Positions 15,849-26,448 of a stretch of DNA of 42,643 bases are shown here, piece by piece (positions within the stretch are counted from its first letter, which is position 1; every line of letters begins with the position of its first letter). The DNA is from Rhizobacter sp. (GTDB taxonomy: Bacteria; Pseudomonadota; Gammaproteobacteria; Burkholderiales; Burkholderiaceae_C), in assembly GCA_017986065.1 (NCBI GenBank), contig JAGNWJ010000001.1:13404-56046 (forward strand), read 5' to 3'. Made by a program: the position numbers and the translations under genes. The notes below the pieces were generated by a model. It was not told where the DNA came from, did no database searches, and saw nothing but the letters and a program-made list of their open reading frames with translations.

Positions 15849-17221
15849 ACCTGCGGGTCAAGATCAACCTGATCGTCGGTGTGCTGATGCTGATGTTCGT
15901 CGCCGCGGTACTTGGGCTGCAGGTTCGCAGCCTGAAGGAGTCGGTCGCCGAGGAGGTCGTGGCAGCCAACCGCGTCGCGTCGCAATTGCTCAACCGCACG
16001 CTCTGGCTGTACGCAGCGCAGGGCCTGCCGGCCATGCGTGCCTTTCTGCAAGGCATGGGGCGAGTGCGTGCGAACGACATCGAGCTCTTCGACGAAGCTG
16101 GCCGCCGGCAGTACGCCTCGCCGCCGTCGCCGTACAAGTCCGGCCGCGAGGCGCCCGACTGGTTTGTCGGGCTGGTGGCACCGCCGCCCTCGGTCCAGGC
16201 CATCGATTTCCCCGGAGGCAAGCTGGTCGTGCGCAGCGATGCCTCGCGGGCCGTGCTCGATGCGTGGGACTACTTCGTGCATCTGGCGCTCATCGGAATG
16301 GCCCTGCTGGCGGCCGCGAACGTCCTGGTGTTCTGGCTGGTCGGCAGCACGGTCAGGCCGTTCTCGCAGATCGTCCGTGCGCTGAACGACTTGCAGGGCG
16401 GTCGCTTCGACGTTGCGTTGCCCGCATTGCCGGGCACCGAGGCGGCTGCGATCGGCGCCGCCTTCAACCGCATGGTCGGTGTGCTGCGGGACAACATCGA
16501 GACCGAGCGACGCGCGGCGCGCGCCGAGCGGCAGTTGTCGGACAACCGGGAGCTGACGCGCTGGGTCGATCACCACATCGAGAAGGAACGCCTGCTGATC
16601 GCGCGCGAGCTGCACGACGAGCTGGGCCAATCGGTGACAGCCATACGCAGCATGGCGCTGTCGATCGCACAGCGCGCACGCACGCGTGCGGACCCTCAGT
16701 CGGAGCAGGCTGCGCAGCTGATCGCCGAGGAGTCGGCGCGCCTGTACGACGCGATGCACGGGATGATTCCGCGGCTGACGCCGATGGTGCTCGACAACTT
16801 CGGACTGGCCGAAGCGCTGGCCGATCTGGTCGAGCGCACGCGGCGCAGCCAGCCGCAGGTGCAGATCGAGTTGCAGGTCGATCTGGCGGACACCCCGCTC
16901 GACACCGAGCGCGCGCTGGCGCTGTATCGGTCGGCGCAGGAGGGCATCACCAATGCATTGCGCCATGGCCATGCGACCGCCCTGGGCCTGACGGTGCGGC
17001 GGCAAGCGGACACGGTGCTGCTGCGGCTCGCCGACAACGGCTCGGGCTTGCCAGCCGACTGGGCGCAGCGAGTCGGTCACCATGGACTGCGCTGGCTGTC
17101 CGAGCGCGTGGAGGCGCTGGGCGGCGTGGTCGAGGTCGGTCCGGCCCCGTCACGAGGCGTGCTCGTGCAGGTGCAGCTGCCATTGCCTGCCGCGCAGGTT
17201 GCCGAGGCCGAACATTCTTGA
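15845..17221 (+). CDS. NarX/UhpB-type membrane sensor histidine kinase
   Basis: A 458-aa kinase starting at GTG 15845, overlapping the peptidase stop. Transmembrane helices lie near residues 8-24 and 138-158 and flank a periplasmic sensor of about 110 aa. A HAMP region follows (LVGSTVRPFSQIVRALNDL), then a HisKA_3 dimerisation segment with phospho-acceptor H257 in ARELHDELGQSVTAIRSM. The HATPase domain is SAQEGITNALRHGHA, ADNGSGLP and HGLRWLSERVEALGG. The neighbouring response regulator is its partner. Position beside pqq suggests it senses a signal tied to methanol, PQQ or lanthanide metabolism; that is inference. Confidence 0.9.
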   Translation: MNLRVKINLIVGVLMLMFVAAVLGLQVRSLKESVAEEVVAANRVASQLLNRTLWLYAAQGLPAMRAFLQGMGRVRANDIELFDEAGRRQYASPPSPYKSGREAPDWFVGLVAPPPSVQAIDFPGGKLVVRSDASRAVLDAWDYFVHLALIGMALLAAANVLVFWLVGSTVRPFSQIVRALNDLQGGRFDVALPALPGTEAAAIGAAFNRMVGVLRDNIETERRAARAERQLSDNRELTRWVDHHIEKERLLIARELHDELGQSVTAIRSMALSIAQRARTRADPQSEQAAQLIAEESARLYDAMHGMIPRLTPMVLDNFGLAEALADLVERTRRSQPQVQIELQVDLADTPLDTERALALYRSAQEGITNALRHGHATALGLTVRRQADTVLLRLADNGSGLPADWAQRVGHHGLRWLSERVEALGGVVEVGPAPSRGVLVQVQLPLPAAQVAEAEHS

Positions 17222-17231
17222 GGACAGAGCG

Positions 17232-17861
17232 ATGATCCGTGTGATGCTGGTGGACGACCATGCGCTGGTGCGCATGGGCTTCAAGATGCTGCTCGGAGAT
17301 GCGCAGGTCGAGGTCGTGTCCGAAGTGGGCAGTGGTGAACAGGCTTGCCTGGAGTACCCGAAGGTGCTGCCGGACGTGGTCGTGATGGACCTGTCCATGC
17401 CAGGCATGGGGGGTCTGGAGGCGGTTCGGCGGCTGCTCGCGCACGATCCGAACGCGCGCATCCTCGCGCTGTCGGCGCACGAAGACACGGCCCACCCGCG
17501 CCGGGTACTGCGAGCCGGCGCCCTGGGCTATCTCGCCAAGCGCAGCGCGCCGGAAGCCCTGATAGCCGCAGTCACGGCCGTGGCTCGCGGCGACCGCTAC
17601 GTCGATGCGCAGACAGCGCAGGCGCTCGCGATGGCGCAGATCGACGGCGAGACCAGCCCGGCCGACATGCTCAGCGAGCGCGAGTTCTCCGTGTTCATCC
17701 AGCTCGCCCAGGGCCGCAGCGTCGCCACCATCGCCGACAGCCTGAGCCTCTCACCCAGCACGGTCGGCACGCATCTCTACAACGTGAAGCAGAAGCTCAA
17801 TGCGACGAACCAGTCGGAGCTCACGCTGATCGCCCTGCGCTGGGGCCTGATCCAGACCTGA
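17232..17861 (+). CDS. NarL/LuxR-family response regulator
   Basis: A 209-aa regulator. The receiver domain (1-120) has the acidic pair in LVDDHALVRMG, phospho-acceptor D53 in VVVMDLSMPG and a conserved lysine in GYLAKR. The C-terminal LuxR-type helix-turn-helix (about 145-205) reads LSEREFSVFIQLAQGRSVATIADSLSLS and STVGTHLYNVKQKLN. It lies 10 nt after the kinase. LuxR-type regulators such as MxbM control methanol oxidation in other methylotrophs, so the xoxF and pqqA promoters are reasonable targets, but no shared site was proven. Confidence 0.92.
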   Translation: MIRVMLVDDHALVRMGFKMLLGDAQVEVVSEVGSGEQACLEYPKVLPDVVVMDLSMPGMGGLEAVRRLLAHDPNARILALSAHEDTAHPRRVLRAGALGYLAKRSAPEALIAAVTAVARGDRYVDAQTAQALAMAQIDGETSPADMLSEREFSVFIQLAQGRSVATIADSLSLSPSTVGTHLYNVKQKLNATNQSELTLIALRWGLIQT

Positions 17862-18028
17862 CACGCCGCTGTCGCATACACAAGTCACTGCCTTTGCGCC
17901 ACCCGGCACACCCGCAGTCCCGGGGTTGAACAACTCGTTACGATTCCCCATGATCGCGGAACGGTTTCTTGATGCGCGGCGAAATGGATCGCCGCGGGGC
18001 CGCGAGTTCAACGACTGAAGGGTTCGAC

Positions 18029-18244
18029 ATGTGGCTTCCTCACTGGCTGTACGAAAGCCTGCCGCTCCTGTACGCACTCACCGCCGCGGCGTGCCTCTTT
18101 GCACTTGAAACGTCATTCGGCTCCGCGCTGAGCACCGCCGCGCTGGCTGCGGCTGCCGTGTCGGTCTGGAACATGCGCCGCAAAGCCCGCAGCGCCGTCC
18201 TCAGGAAAGCCCATCGCCGCAGTCCGAAGCAGCAACCCCGCTGA
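18029..18244 (+). CDS. Small membrane protein of unknown function
   Basis: A 71-aa protein with two hydrophobic stretches (about 10-27 and 30-47) and a very basic tail (RRKARSAVLRKAHRRSPKQQPR) that should stay in the cytoplasm. The ATG at 18029 has GAAGGG about 8 nt upstream; longer in-frame starts from 17969 lack that. Its stop abuts the stop of the convergent receiver gene with no spacer. Function not recognised. Confidence 0.55.
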   Translation: MWLPHWLYESLPLLYALTAAACLFALETSFGSALSTAALAAAAVSVWNMRRKARSAVLRKAHRRSPKQQPR

Positions 18245-19102
18245 TCAGCTGCCCCGCGAGTCCGCAGGCAGCGCGACGCTGCAAGCCTCGAGAGCCTGAG
18301 CGACTCCGCCTCGGGTCACCGGTTGAACGAGAAAGGCATCGCAGCCGGCCAGGGTGGCTCGCACGCGCTCGACAGGGCGCGACGAGCTCGAAACGATGAT
18401 CAGCGCGGAGGCACGCCCCATCGCCTGGTGGACTTCGGCCTTGATGCGTTGGCACAGGTCGACGCTCGCCCGCTGTTGCGGACCATCGAACACCAGATCG
18501 AGGAACGCTGCCGCGAAATGCTTTGCATCGAGCAGGCGGACCGCCTGCACCGGAGTCTGGGCCGGGTGAGCCCGAAAGCCGAAGGTTTCAAGCAAGCCGC
18601 AGAGCGCTTCGCGAGCCGCATCGTCGCGTTCGAGTACCAGCACATCGGTCGGCGTGGCAGCCGCGCCGGCTTGGCGATGACCTGACAAGCGGTTGCGTCG
18701 CACCGCCGCACGGCGCGCCGCCTTCGCAATGGACGCCTTGCCCACGGCCGGTTCGCCGTCCGAGCGAGCCACCACGCCGCGTGGCAGCGTTTCAGCTGCA
18801 TCCGCCACGTTCTCGAGAACCGGCAACGCATCGACGGACCGAAGCGTCAGCTCAGGCACCTCGCAGGTCGTTTCGAGCGCGTCGGGGCCTGAATCAACCC
18901 AGCGCTGCAATTCGGGCGCATCCAGGTGCACAGCGGGAACCGTATCCTCTTCAGACTCGAGGCGACCCAGATCGATGGAGAGTTCAGTCGCCTTCGGCCT
19001 CCGGCGTGCCGCAGCCAACAACTCAGCTCCACAGGCCATGCAGACGACGGACCCGGTTGGATTGATCTGGGTACAGGTCGGGCAGGCGCGAACGGTACTC
19101 AT
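18245..19102 (-). CDS. Zinc-ribbon protein with C-terminal receiver domain
   Basis: A 285-aa protein. The N-terminus is a zinc ribbon (C7-P-T-C10 and C21-M-A-C24). A low-complexity acidic then basic middle follows (about 30-160). The C-terminal REC-like domain is TDVLVLERDDAAREALCGLLETFGF, AFLDLVFDG with the likely phospho-Asp near residue 210, ALIIVSSSSRP and CDAFLVQPVT. No output domain is present, so it may act by protein contact. It lies 80 nt beyond cbbP on the same strand and may be the distal gene of the cbb transcript. No dedicated kinase is adjacent. Confidence 0.75.
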   Translation of the reverse strand: MSTVRACPTCTQINPTGSVVCMACGAELLAAARRRPKATELSIDLGRLESEEDTVPAVHLDAPELQRWVDSGPDALETTCEVPELTLRSVDALPVLENVADAAETLPRGVVARSDGEPAVGKASIAKAARRAAVRRNRLSGHRQAGAAATPTDVLVLERDDAAREALCGLLETFGFRAHPAQTPVQAVRLLDAKHFAAAFLDLVFDGPQQRASVDLCQRIKAEVHQAMGRASALIIVSSSSRPVERVRATLAGCDAFLVQPVTRGGVAQALEACSVALPADSRGS

Positions 19103-19142
19103 ACCGCCATTTTGGCCGGTTGCACCGCTGGCTTGCAATGCC

Positions 19143-19163
19143 GATCGATCGCTGAGATCGATC
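19143..19163. promoter_or_regulatory. Inverted repeat between cbbP and the receiver gene
   Basis: GATCGATC-GCTGA-GATCGATC is a perfect 8-bp inverted repeat without a T-tract on either side. It could be a stem-loop that reduces read-through from cbbP or an operator for the receiver gene. Confidence 0.35.
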
Positions 19164-19182
19164 CCCGACCTTTGGCGGAAGG

Positions 19183-20061
19183 TCAGCGAGCCAGCAACTG
19201 CCGCCTGCGCTCGACCAGGCGCATGATCATCGGCGTGAAGATCAGCTGCATGGCGAGTTCCATCTTCCCGCCGGGCACCACCAGCGTGTTGGCGCGCGAC
19301 ATGAAGGAGTCGTGCAGCATGCTGAGCAGGTAGGGGAAGTCGAAGCCGCGCGGGTTGGCGAATCGGATCACGACCAGACTCTCGTCGGCCGTCGGGATCG
19401 TGCGGGAGATGAAGGGATCGGACGTATCGACAACCGGCACCCGCTGGAAGTTGATGTGGGTGCGTGTGAACTGCGGGCAGATGAAGTGCACGTATTCGTG
19501 CATGCGGCGCAGGATCACATCGGTCACGGCCTCGGTCGAGTAACCGCGGGTGCTGCGATCGCGGTGGATCTTCTGGATCCACTCGAGATTGACCACGGGC
19601 ACCACGCCGATCAGCAGGTCGACATGGCGCGCGACATCCACCGTGTCTGTCGATACCCCGCCGTGCAGCCCTTCATAGAACAGCAGCTCGCTGCTTGGCA
19701 GCGGATTCCATGGCGTGAAGGTGCCGGGTTCCTGACCGAACGGTGCAGCTTCCTCGGCGTTGTGCAGGTACTTGCGGCTTTGCCCGGTGCCGGTTGCGCT
19801 GTAGTCGCGAAACAGCGCCTCCAGTTCCTCGAACAGGTTGGCTGCCGCTCCGAAATGACTGAAGTGCATGTTGCCTGTCGCTTCGGCCTCGGCCATCGCG
19901 ATCTTCATGGACTTGCGGTCGTAGCGGTGAAAGCTGTCGCCCTCGACGATCGCCGCCTGGACGTCCTCGCGGCGGAAGATGTTCTCGAAGGTGCGGGTCA
20001 CCGAAGTGGTGCCTGCCCCGGACGAACCGGTGATCGCGATGACTGGATGCTTGGCGGACAT
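19183..20061 (-). CDS. cbbP: Phosphoribulokinase
   Basis: Phosphorylates ribulose 5-phosphate to the Rubisco substrate RuBP. The 292-aa length is that of proteobacterial octameric PRK. The P-loop is GSSGAGTTS, the class's typical variant without the lysine. Other conserved stretches are EGDSFHRYDR, ELLFYEGLHGG, LIGVVPVVNLEWIQKIHRD and FTRTHINFQRVPVVDTSDPF. Last enzyme gene of the cbb operon, 35 nt after fbp. Confidence 0.96.
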   Translation of the reverse strand: MSAKHPVIAITGSSGAGTTSVTRTFENIFRREDVQAAIVEGDSFHRYDRKSMKIAMAEAEATGNMHFSHFGAAANLFEELEALFRDYSATGTGQSRKYLHNAEEAAPFGQEPGTFTPWNPLPSSELLFYEGLHGGVSTDTVDVARHVDLLIGVVPVVNLEWIQKIHRDRSTRGYSTEAVTDVILRRMHEYVHFICPQFTRTHINFQRVPVVDTSDPFISRTIPTADESLVVIRFANPRGFDFPYLLSMLHDSFMSRANTLVVPGGKMELAMQLIFTPMIMRLVERRRQLLAR

Positions 20062-20096
20062 GGGAGAGCCTCGTGGTTTTCAGTATCTGGGCAGGT

Positions 20097-21188
20097 TCAG
20101 TCTGCTGCGGCGAACAGGCCGCGCTTGCCGAACAGCGGGGAGCTGTAGGTTTCCGCAGGTTCCTCTCGGTGGTAGGTCTCGATGCGCTCGACCTCATCCG
20201 ACGAACCGAACACGAATCCGATGCGCTGGTGCAGCGACTCGGGTTGCACGTCGAGCAGCCGGGTGCGACCGGTGCTGGCGGAACCGCCCGCCTGCTCGAT
20301 CAGCATCGAGATCGGGTTGGCTTCGTAGAGCAGCCGCAGGCGCCCTGATTTCGATGGGTCCTTGGTGTCGCGCGGATACATGAACACGCCGCCTCGCATC
20401 AGGATGCGATGTGTCTCGGCCACCAGCGAGGCGATCCAGCGCATGTTGAAGTCTGCGCCGCGCGGACCGATCTTGCCGGCCAGGCACTCGTCGACATAGC
20501 GCTTGACGGCCGGTTCCCAGAAGCGGCTGTTCGACGCGTTGATCGCGAACTCTCGTGTCTTCTTCGGGATCTGCAGGTTCGGATGGCTCAGCACCCATTC
20601 GCCGAGCAGCGGGTCCAGCGTGAAGGCATGCGTTCCCCGGCCCATGCTCAGCACCAGCATCGTCGACGGCCCGTAGATCGCATAGCCCGCACAGACCTGC
20701 CGCGTGCCGGGCTGCAGGAAGTCGCCCGTCTTGGGGTCCTGCTCGGGCGTCACCGCACGCAGAACCGAGAAGATGCTGCCCACCGCGACATTCACATCGA
20801 TATTCGAGGAGCCGTCGAGTGGGTCGAACAGCAGCAGGTACTTGCCTCGCGGGTATCCCGCCGGCAATGTGTACATCTCCTCCATTTCCTCGGAGACCAT
20901 GCCGGCGACGTGCCCGCCCCACTCGTTGGCACGCAGGAACATCTGGTTGCTCAGGATGTCCAGGGGCTTCTGCTCCTCGCCCTGCACATTGAGGTTTCCT
21001 GCCTGCGAGGCCGCGGTTGCGGCATCGGAGCCGGTCGCCAGTGCGCCATAGGCCACCCTGCGCGAGATGGCCTTGCAGGCCAGCGAAACAGCGGTGATCA
21101 ATGCATTCAGGTCGCCCGAAGCCTCGGGCGCAAGGCGCCGTTCCTCGATCAGGAACTGGGTCAGGGTGGACTTTCCTCCGGTGGGCAT
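20097..21188 (-). CDS. cbbF: Fructose-1,6-bisphosphatase class I
   Basis: Hydrolyses fructose 1,6-bisphosphate (and possibly sedoheptulose bisphosphate) in RuBP regeneration. The 363-aa protein carries the class I metal/active-site motif [20 protein letters not shown], followed by the nucleotide-free substrate region [10 protein letters not shown] and [24 protein letters not shown] upstream of ATG 21188 supports the start. It sits 10 nt after the phosphoglycolate phosphatase gene. Confidence 0.95.
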   Translation of the reverse strand: MPTGGKSTLTQFLIEERRLAPEASGDLNALITAVSLACKAISRRVAYGALATGSDAATAASQAGNLNVQGEEQKPLDILSNQMFLRANEWGGHVAGMVSEEMEEMYTLPAGYPRGKYLLLFDPLDGSSNIDVNVAVGSIFSVLRAVTPEQDPKTGDFLQPGTRQVCAGYAIYGPSTMLVLSMGRGTHAFTLDPLLGEWVLSHPNLQIPKKTREFAINASNSRFWEPAVKRYVDECLAGKIGPRGADFNMRWIASLVAETHRILMRGGVFMYPRDTKDPSKSGRLRLLYEANPISMLIEQAGGSASTGRTRLLDVQPESLHQRIGFVFGSSDEVERIETYHREEPAETYSSPLFGKRGLFAAAD

Positions 21189-21198
21189 GGCGTACTCC

Positions 21199-21915
21199 TC
21201 AGTCGATCGAAACCGTCGGTGATGGGCGCGACGGGTGCGCCATGGCGAGGAGGCTGCTGCCGAGTTTCTGTGGCGTCTCGACCCGCCACGGGCGCGAGGC
21301 CGAAGGCACCGCATGCGCGCCGTAACCCCAGCCGACCAGCGCCGCAAGACACCCGGCCGCCTGCGCAGCCAGCATGTCGGGCGGTGCATCGCCCACCATC
21401 AGCATCCGGGACGGCTGCAAGCCGAATCGGGCGGCGGTGGACAGCAACATGGCCGGCGCCGGCTTGCGCTGGGCCGGCGTGTCGGCGCCCTGCACGTGCA
21501 TCAGGCGGTGACTCAACCCGGCTGCCTCGAGGACCGCCTGCGCCAGCCGCGTCGGCTTGTTGGTGACCACCGCCATCGGCAGCACACCGTGCAGGCTGTC
21601 CAGCAGGTCTGCGATGCCGGGATAGACGCAGCCGTTGTCGAGCGGCGCAGCCAGTGTGGCCTCGTCGAAGCCGCGGCGCAGCCTCTGGCGCAGCCCGGCG
21701 TCATCGGGCGACACGTCCTGCGCGGCCAGCGCGCGGGAGATCAGGGCGTCCGGGCCGTCACCGATCCAGGTTCGCACCGTCGCCAGATCGAAGCAGCTGA
21801 GACCACCATCCGCCAGCGCCGTGTTCAGGGCGTGACCGATGTCGGGCGCGCTGTCGACCAGCGTGCCATCGAGGTCGAAGGCAATCGCAGCGATGCAGCT
21901 CAGGTCGGGCTTCAT
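21199..21915 (-). CDS. cbbZ: Phosphoglycolate phosphatase (HAD)
   Basis: Removes 2-phosphoglycolate formed by the Rubisco oxygenase reaction. The 238-aa HAD hydrolase has motif [14 protein letters not shown], motif II VVTNKP, a motif III lysine in RKPAPAM and motif [17 protein letters not shown]. The cap domain is helical. Two nt separate it from the epimerase gene, so tight co-translation is likely. Confidence 0.93.
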   Translation of the reverse strand: MKPDLSCIAAIAFDLDGTLVDSAPDIGHALNTALADGGLSCFDLATVRTWIGDGPDALISRALAAQDVSPDDAGLRQRLRRGFDEATLAAPLDNGCVYPGIADLLDSLHGVLPMAVVTNKPTRLAQAVLEAAGLSHRLMHVQGADTPAQRKPAPAMLLSTAARFGLQPSRMLMVGDAPPDMLAAQAAGCLAALVGWGYGAHAVPSASRPWRVETPQKLGSSLLAMAHPSRPSPTVSID

Positions 21916-21917
21916 CG

Positions 21918-22646
21918 TCAGACCGGGTCCTTCGCCTGCCGCGAGTGCCGTCCGGCGAGCGCGTTGGTGCGTATCGCTTCGATCGATTCCTTGTAGCGGC
22001 CACCGCTGAACACCGCGGAACCGGCCACCAGCGTGTCTGCACCGGCGGCACCGACACGCCGCGCGTTGTCGGCCTTCACGCCGCCATCGACCTCGAGCCA
22101 GATGTCCCGTCCGGTCGCGTCGATGCGCTTGCGCACCGCCTCGATCTTCGGCAGCACATGCTCGATGAAACTCTGTCCCCCGAAACCGGGGTTCACCGAC
22201 ATCAGCAGCACGAGGTCGAGTTGCTCCAGGACATGGTCGAGGCAGCTCAGCGGCGTGGCCGGGTTCAGCACCAGGCCCGCCTTGACGCCCAGCGACTTGA
22301 TCAGCTGGATGGTGCGATCGATGTGCTCGCTGGCTTCGGGGTGGAACGAGATGATCGAGGCGCCCGCCTGAGCGAACATCGGGATCAGTGCATCGACCGG
22401 CTTGACCATCAGGTGCACATCGATCGGCACCGGCTGCCCGCTCCTGACGGCATAGGGCTTGATGGCCTGGCAGACCAGCGGGCCCACGGTCAGGTTGGGC
22501 ACGTAATGGTTGTCCATCACGTCGAAATGGATCACGTCGGCACCGGCCTCTATGACCGCCGTGACTTCATCGCCCAGTCGGGCAAAGTCGGCGGACAGCA
22601 GGCTGGGCGCAATTCTCATTTCCGGGTGCGGCGAGGCGGAATTCAT
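21918..22646 (-). CDS. rpe: Ribulose-phosphate 3-epimerase
   Basis: Interconverts xylulose 5-phosphate and ribulose 5-phosphate; also called cbbE in this context. A TIM-barrel protein of 242 aa with [41 protein letters not shown]-type [25 protein letters not shown] and LEVDGGVK. Its ATG overlaps the end of cbbY by 4 nt. Confidence 0.96.
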   Translation of the reverse strand: MNSASPHPEMRIAPSLLSADFARLGDEVTAVIEAGADVIHFDVMDNHYVPNLTVGPLVCQAIKPYAVRSGQPVPIDVHLMVKPVDALIPMFAQAGASIISFHPEASEHIDRTIQLIKSLGVKAGLVLNPATPLSCLDHVLEQLDLVLLMSVNPGFGGQSFIEHVLPKIEAVRKRIDATGRDIWLEVDGGVKADNARRVGAAGADTLVAGSAVFSGGRYKESIEAIRTNALAGRHSRQAKDPV

Positions 22647-23452
22647 GAAGTGGTTCCTTGATAGAGCGCCCGCACTGCGCTGGGCAGCTTGGGCCGGGCC
22701 GTCAATTGCACCACTTCCGCGAAGCTCAGCCAGCCTTCGTTGCGCAGCCGCCCGCCGGGCTCTCCGATCAGCGGATGGGCGGGCGAGCCCAGCGTCGGCA
22801 GAACCAGCGTCGCAGCACCGAAGTCGCTGCCCTCGGTCCAGAACGTCGGGGTCACGATCGTGCGCAACCCGGCCGATACGGCCGAGCGCAACCCGTTGTA
22901 GGAATCCTCGAAGGCCACCGCCTGTTCGGCATGCAGTCCCAGGTGCTTCAGGGCCAGAAGATAGATGTCCGGCGCGGGCTTCTTCGAGCGCACCTGATCG
23001 CCGCAGGCGATCACGCTGAACTTCTCCAGCCCCCGACTGCCCAGGTTGGCCTGCAACAGTGCATCCACGTTCATGGCGGTGGTCGTGCTCGCAATGGCCA
23101 GGCGACAGCCATCGTTGAGCGCTTCATCGAGCAGGCGCGCCACGCCCTCGCGCAGCGGCACACCGCCATCGCCCACCACCTTGCTGTAGAAGCGGGTCTT
23201 TTCGGCATGCAGGTCCGGCACCAGGTCGAGCAGGCGCTTGAATTCGGCCGGGCCGACCGTGGTGAGCGAGCGAAGGTAGTGGGTGATCCGTTCCTTGCCG
23301 CCGGTGATCTTGAGCAGTTCGCGGTACTCGTCGCGGCCCCAGACCCAGCCCAGTCGAAAGCGCTCGAACGCCAGGTTGAAGGCCGTGCGGTGCGCCTCCT
23401 CGGTATCGGCCAGCGTGCCATCCACGTCGAAGATCAGGGCTTCGATGCTCAT
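22643..23452 (-). CDS. cbbY: CbbY, HAD phosphatase for xylulose-1,5-bisphosphate
   Basis: A 269-aa HAD phosphatase that clears xylulose 1,5-bisphosphate, a misfire product that inhibits Rubisco. Motif I is [19 protein letters not shown], motif II IASTT, motif [15 protein letters not shown] and motif [12 protein letters not shown]. The family normally pairs with red-type Rubisco and CbbX, as here. It begins 1 nt after the cbbX stop. Confidence 0.94.
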   Translation of the reverse strand: MSIEALIFDVDGTLADTEEAHRTAFNLAFERFRLGWVWGRDEYRELLKITGGKERITHYLRSLTTVGPAEFKRLLDLVPDLHAEKTRFYSKVVGDGGVPLREGVARLLDEALNDGCRLAIASTTTAMNVDALLQANLGSRGLEKFSVIACGDQVRSKKPAPDIYLLALKHLGLHAEQAVAFEDSYNGLRSAVSAGLRTIVTPTFWTEGSDFGAATLVLPTLGSPAHPLIGEPGGRLRNEGWLSFAEVVQLTARPKLPSAVRALYQGTTS

Positions 23453-23453
23453 G

Positions 23454-24368
23454 TCAATTTCCTGCAGTAGCGGGTGGTGCGGCCGCCGCGAAGACGCGGC
23501 TGGCCAGGATGTCTTCGGCCTGCAGCGTGCACAACTGATCCCGCGTCAGCGAGGTGTCGTGCGCGAACAGCCGTGTCGCGTGGCGCAGCCGGATGCGGTC
23601 GAGCGCATTGCGGATCGAGCGCGCATTGGCGAAATGCGGCTGCTGACGACGCAGCCCGATGTAGCGCCCGAAGACGGGTTCGGCGTCGGCGTCGAATCGA
23701 TAGTTGAGCTTCTCGAGCATCAGCCGGGCGATCTGCATCAGCTCGGCTTCGCTGTAGTCGGGGAAGTCGATGTGGTGCGCGATGCGCGAGGCCATGCCCG
23801 GGTTGCTGCCGAAGAAGGTCTCCATCCGGTCCTTGTAGCCCGCGAGGATCACCACCAGGTCGTCGCGGTGGTTCTCCATCACCTGCAGCAGGATCTCGAT
23901 CGACTCCTGCCCATAGTCGCGCTCGTTGTCCGGTCGGTAGAGGTAGTACGCCTCGTCGATGAACAGCACGCCGCCCATCGCCTTCTTGATCACTTCCTTG
24001 GTCTTCGGCGCGGTGTGGCCGATGAACTGGCCGACCAGGTCGTCGCGAGTCACCGCCACCAGATGCCCCTTGCGGACATACCCCAGCTGCTTGAGCACTT
24101 CGGCCATGCGCATCGCCACCGTCGTCTTTCCGGTGCCGGGATTGCCGGTGAAGCACATGTGCAGCGACGGAGGTTGAGACTGCAGCCCCATGTCCTGACG
24201 CAGCTTGTCGATCACCAGCAGCGCGGCGATGTCGCGGATGCGGCTCTTGACAGGCACCAGACCGACCAGCTCCGCGTCGAGCTGGTCGAGCACCGTCTTG
24301 ACGCCGGAGGATTCGAGCAGCGCCCGAGGGGTCTCCGGCGTCGACGATGGCGGCGTGGAAGCGTCCAT
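23454..24368 (-). CDS. cbbX: CbbX, red-type Rubisco activase
   Basis: AAA+ ATPase that pulls the C-terminal tail of red-type Rubisco large subunits to release inhibitory sugar phosphates. The 304-aa protein has Walker [17 protein letters not shown], the family stretch [20 protein letters not shown], Walker [15 protein letters not shown] and sensor region [12 protein letters not shown]. The ATG at 24368 is chosen because the typical CbbX N-terminus begins there; the frame runs further upstream through cbbS. It lies 17 nt after cbbS. Confidence 0.95.
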   Translation of the reverse strand: MDASTPPSSTPETPRALLESSGVKTVLDQLDAELVGLVPVKSRIRDIAALLVIDKLRQDMGLQSQPPSLHMCFTGNPGTGKTTVAMRMAEVLKQLGYVRKGHLVAVTRDDLVGQFIGHTAPKTKEVIKKAMGGVLFIDEAYYLYRPDNERDYGQESIEILLQVMENHRDDLVVILAGYKDRMETFFGSNPGMASRIAHHIDFPDYSEAELMQIARLMLEKLNYRFDADAEPVFGRYIGLRRQQPHFANARSIRNALDRIRLRHATRLFAHDTSLTRDQLCTLQAEDILASRVFAAAAPPATAGN

Positions 24369-24385
24369 GGTGGGGCTGGTCCTGG

Positions 24386-24817
24386 TCAGTTGTCCGACGA
24401 GTAGCGCATGCCTTCCGGACGCGACTGCGTGGCGTAGCTCTCGATGCTGTAACGCACCGTGCGGCCGGCCTGCTCGGAACGCACCAGACGGAAGCCCGGT
24501 TCGTGCTTCGGACGGTTGACGATGAACGACATCACCACGGATTCGGTGCCATGCGATGAATCGAACGCGGTCAGCCGGATGTAGTGGTCGGGGAACGTCC
24601 GACGGCAGGCGTTGACCTCCATCAGGATCGCCGCCGGATCGGAGATGTCGAACATCGGGTTGCCGAACATCTCCCAGTAGGTGTTGCGGGGATGGGGGTC
24701 GTCGGTGTACTCGAGGCCGATCGCCCAGCCCTTGGACAGGCAATAGTCGATCTGCTTGCCGATCTGCGCGTCGGTCAGGTCGGGCAGGAAGGAGAAGGTG
24801 CCTTGTGTGAGTCGCAT
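24386..24817 (-). CDS. cbbS: Rubisco small subunit, red-type
   Basis: A 143-aa small subunit. The N-terminus [19 protein letters not shown] and the elongated C-terminal extension ([26 protein letters not shown]), which forms the beta-hairpin of red-type enzymes, separate it from green-type small subunits. AAGGA sits upstream of the ATG at 24817. It follows cbbL by 23 nt. Confidence 0.96.
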   Translation of the reverse strand: MRLTQGTFSFLPDLTDAQIGKQIDYCLSKGWAIGLEYTDDPHPRNTYWEMFGNPMFDISDPAAILMEVNACRRTFPDHYIRLTAFDSSHGTESVVMSFIVNRPKHEPGFRLVRSEQAGRTVRYSIESYATQSRPEGMRYSSDN

Positions 24818-24840
24818 GGTGTTTCCTTTGCGCTGATCGA

Positions 24841-26337
<1,497 letters not shown>

Positions 26338-26381
26338 TCAACTTGGAACGGGGCGAAGAATGACGCAGCTCTCGAATTTGC

Positions 26382-26396
26382 AAAAGTGAAACTTTT
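26382..26396. promoter_or_regulatory. Inverted repeat in the cbbL-cbbR intergenic region
   Basis: AAAAGT-GAA-ACTTTT is a perfect inverted repeat just upstream of the cbbR -35 element and 75 bp upstream of cbbL, where CbbR would be expected to bind. Typical LysR T-N11-A geometry is not obvious, so the assignment is tentative. Confidence 0.4.
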
Positions 26397-26424
26397 TGAC
26401 TGATCCATTGTGTATGGCTAATAT
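26396..26424 (+). promoter_or_regulatory. Sigma-70 promoter of cbbR
   Basis: TTGACT (26396-26401) and TAATAT (26419-26424) are separated by 17 nt, close to consensus, and lie 24 nt before the cbbR ATG. The -35 element touches the inverted repeat at 26382-26396, which would allow autoregulation. Confidence 0.7.
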
Positions 26425-26448
26425 TGCTCTTTGCCCTGGAGTGCCGCC

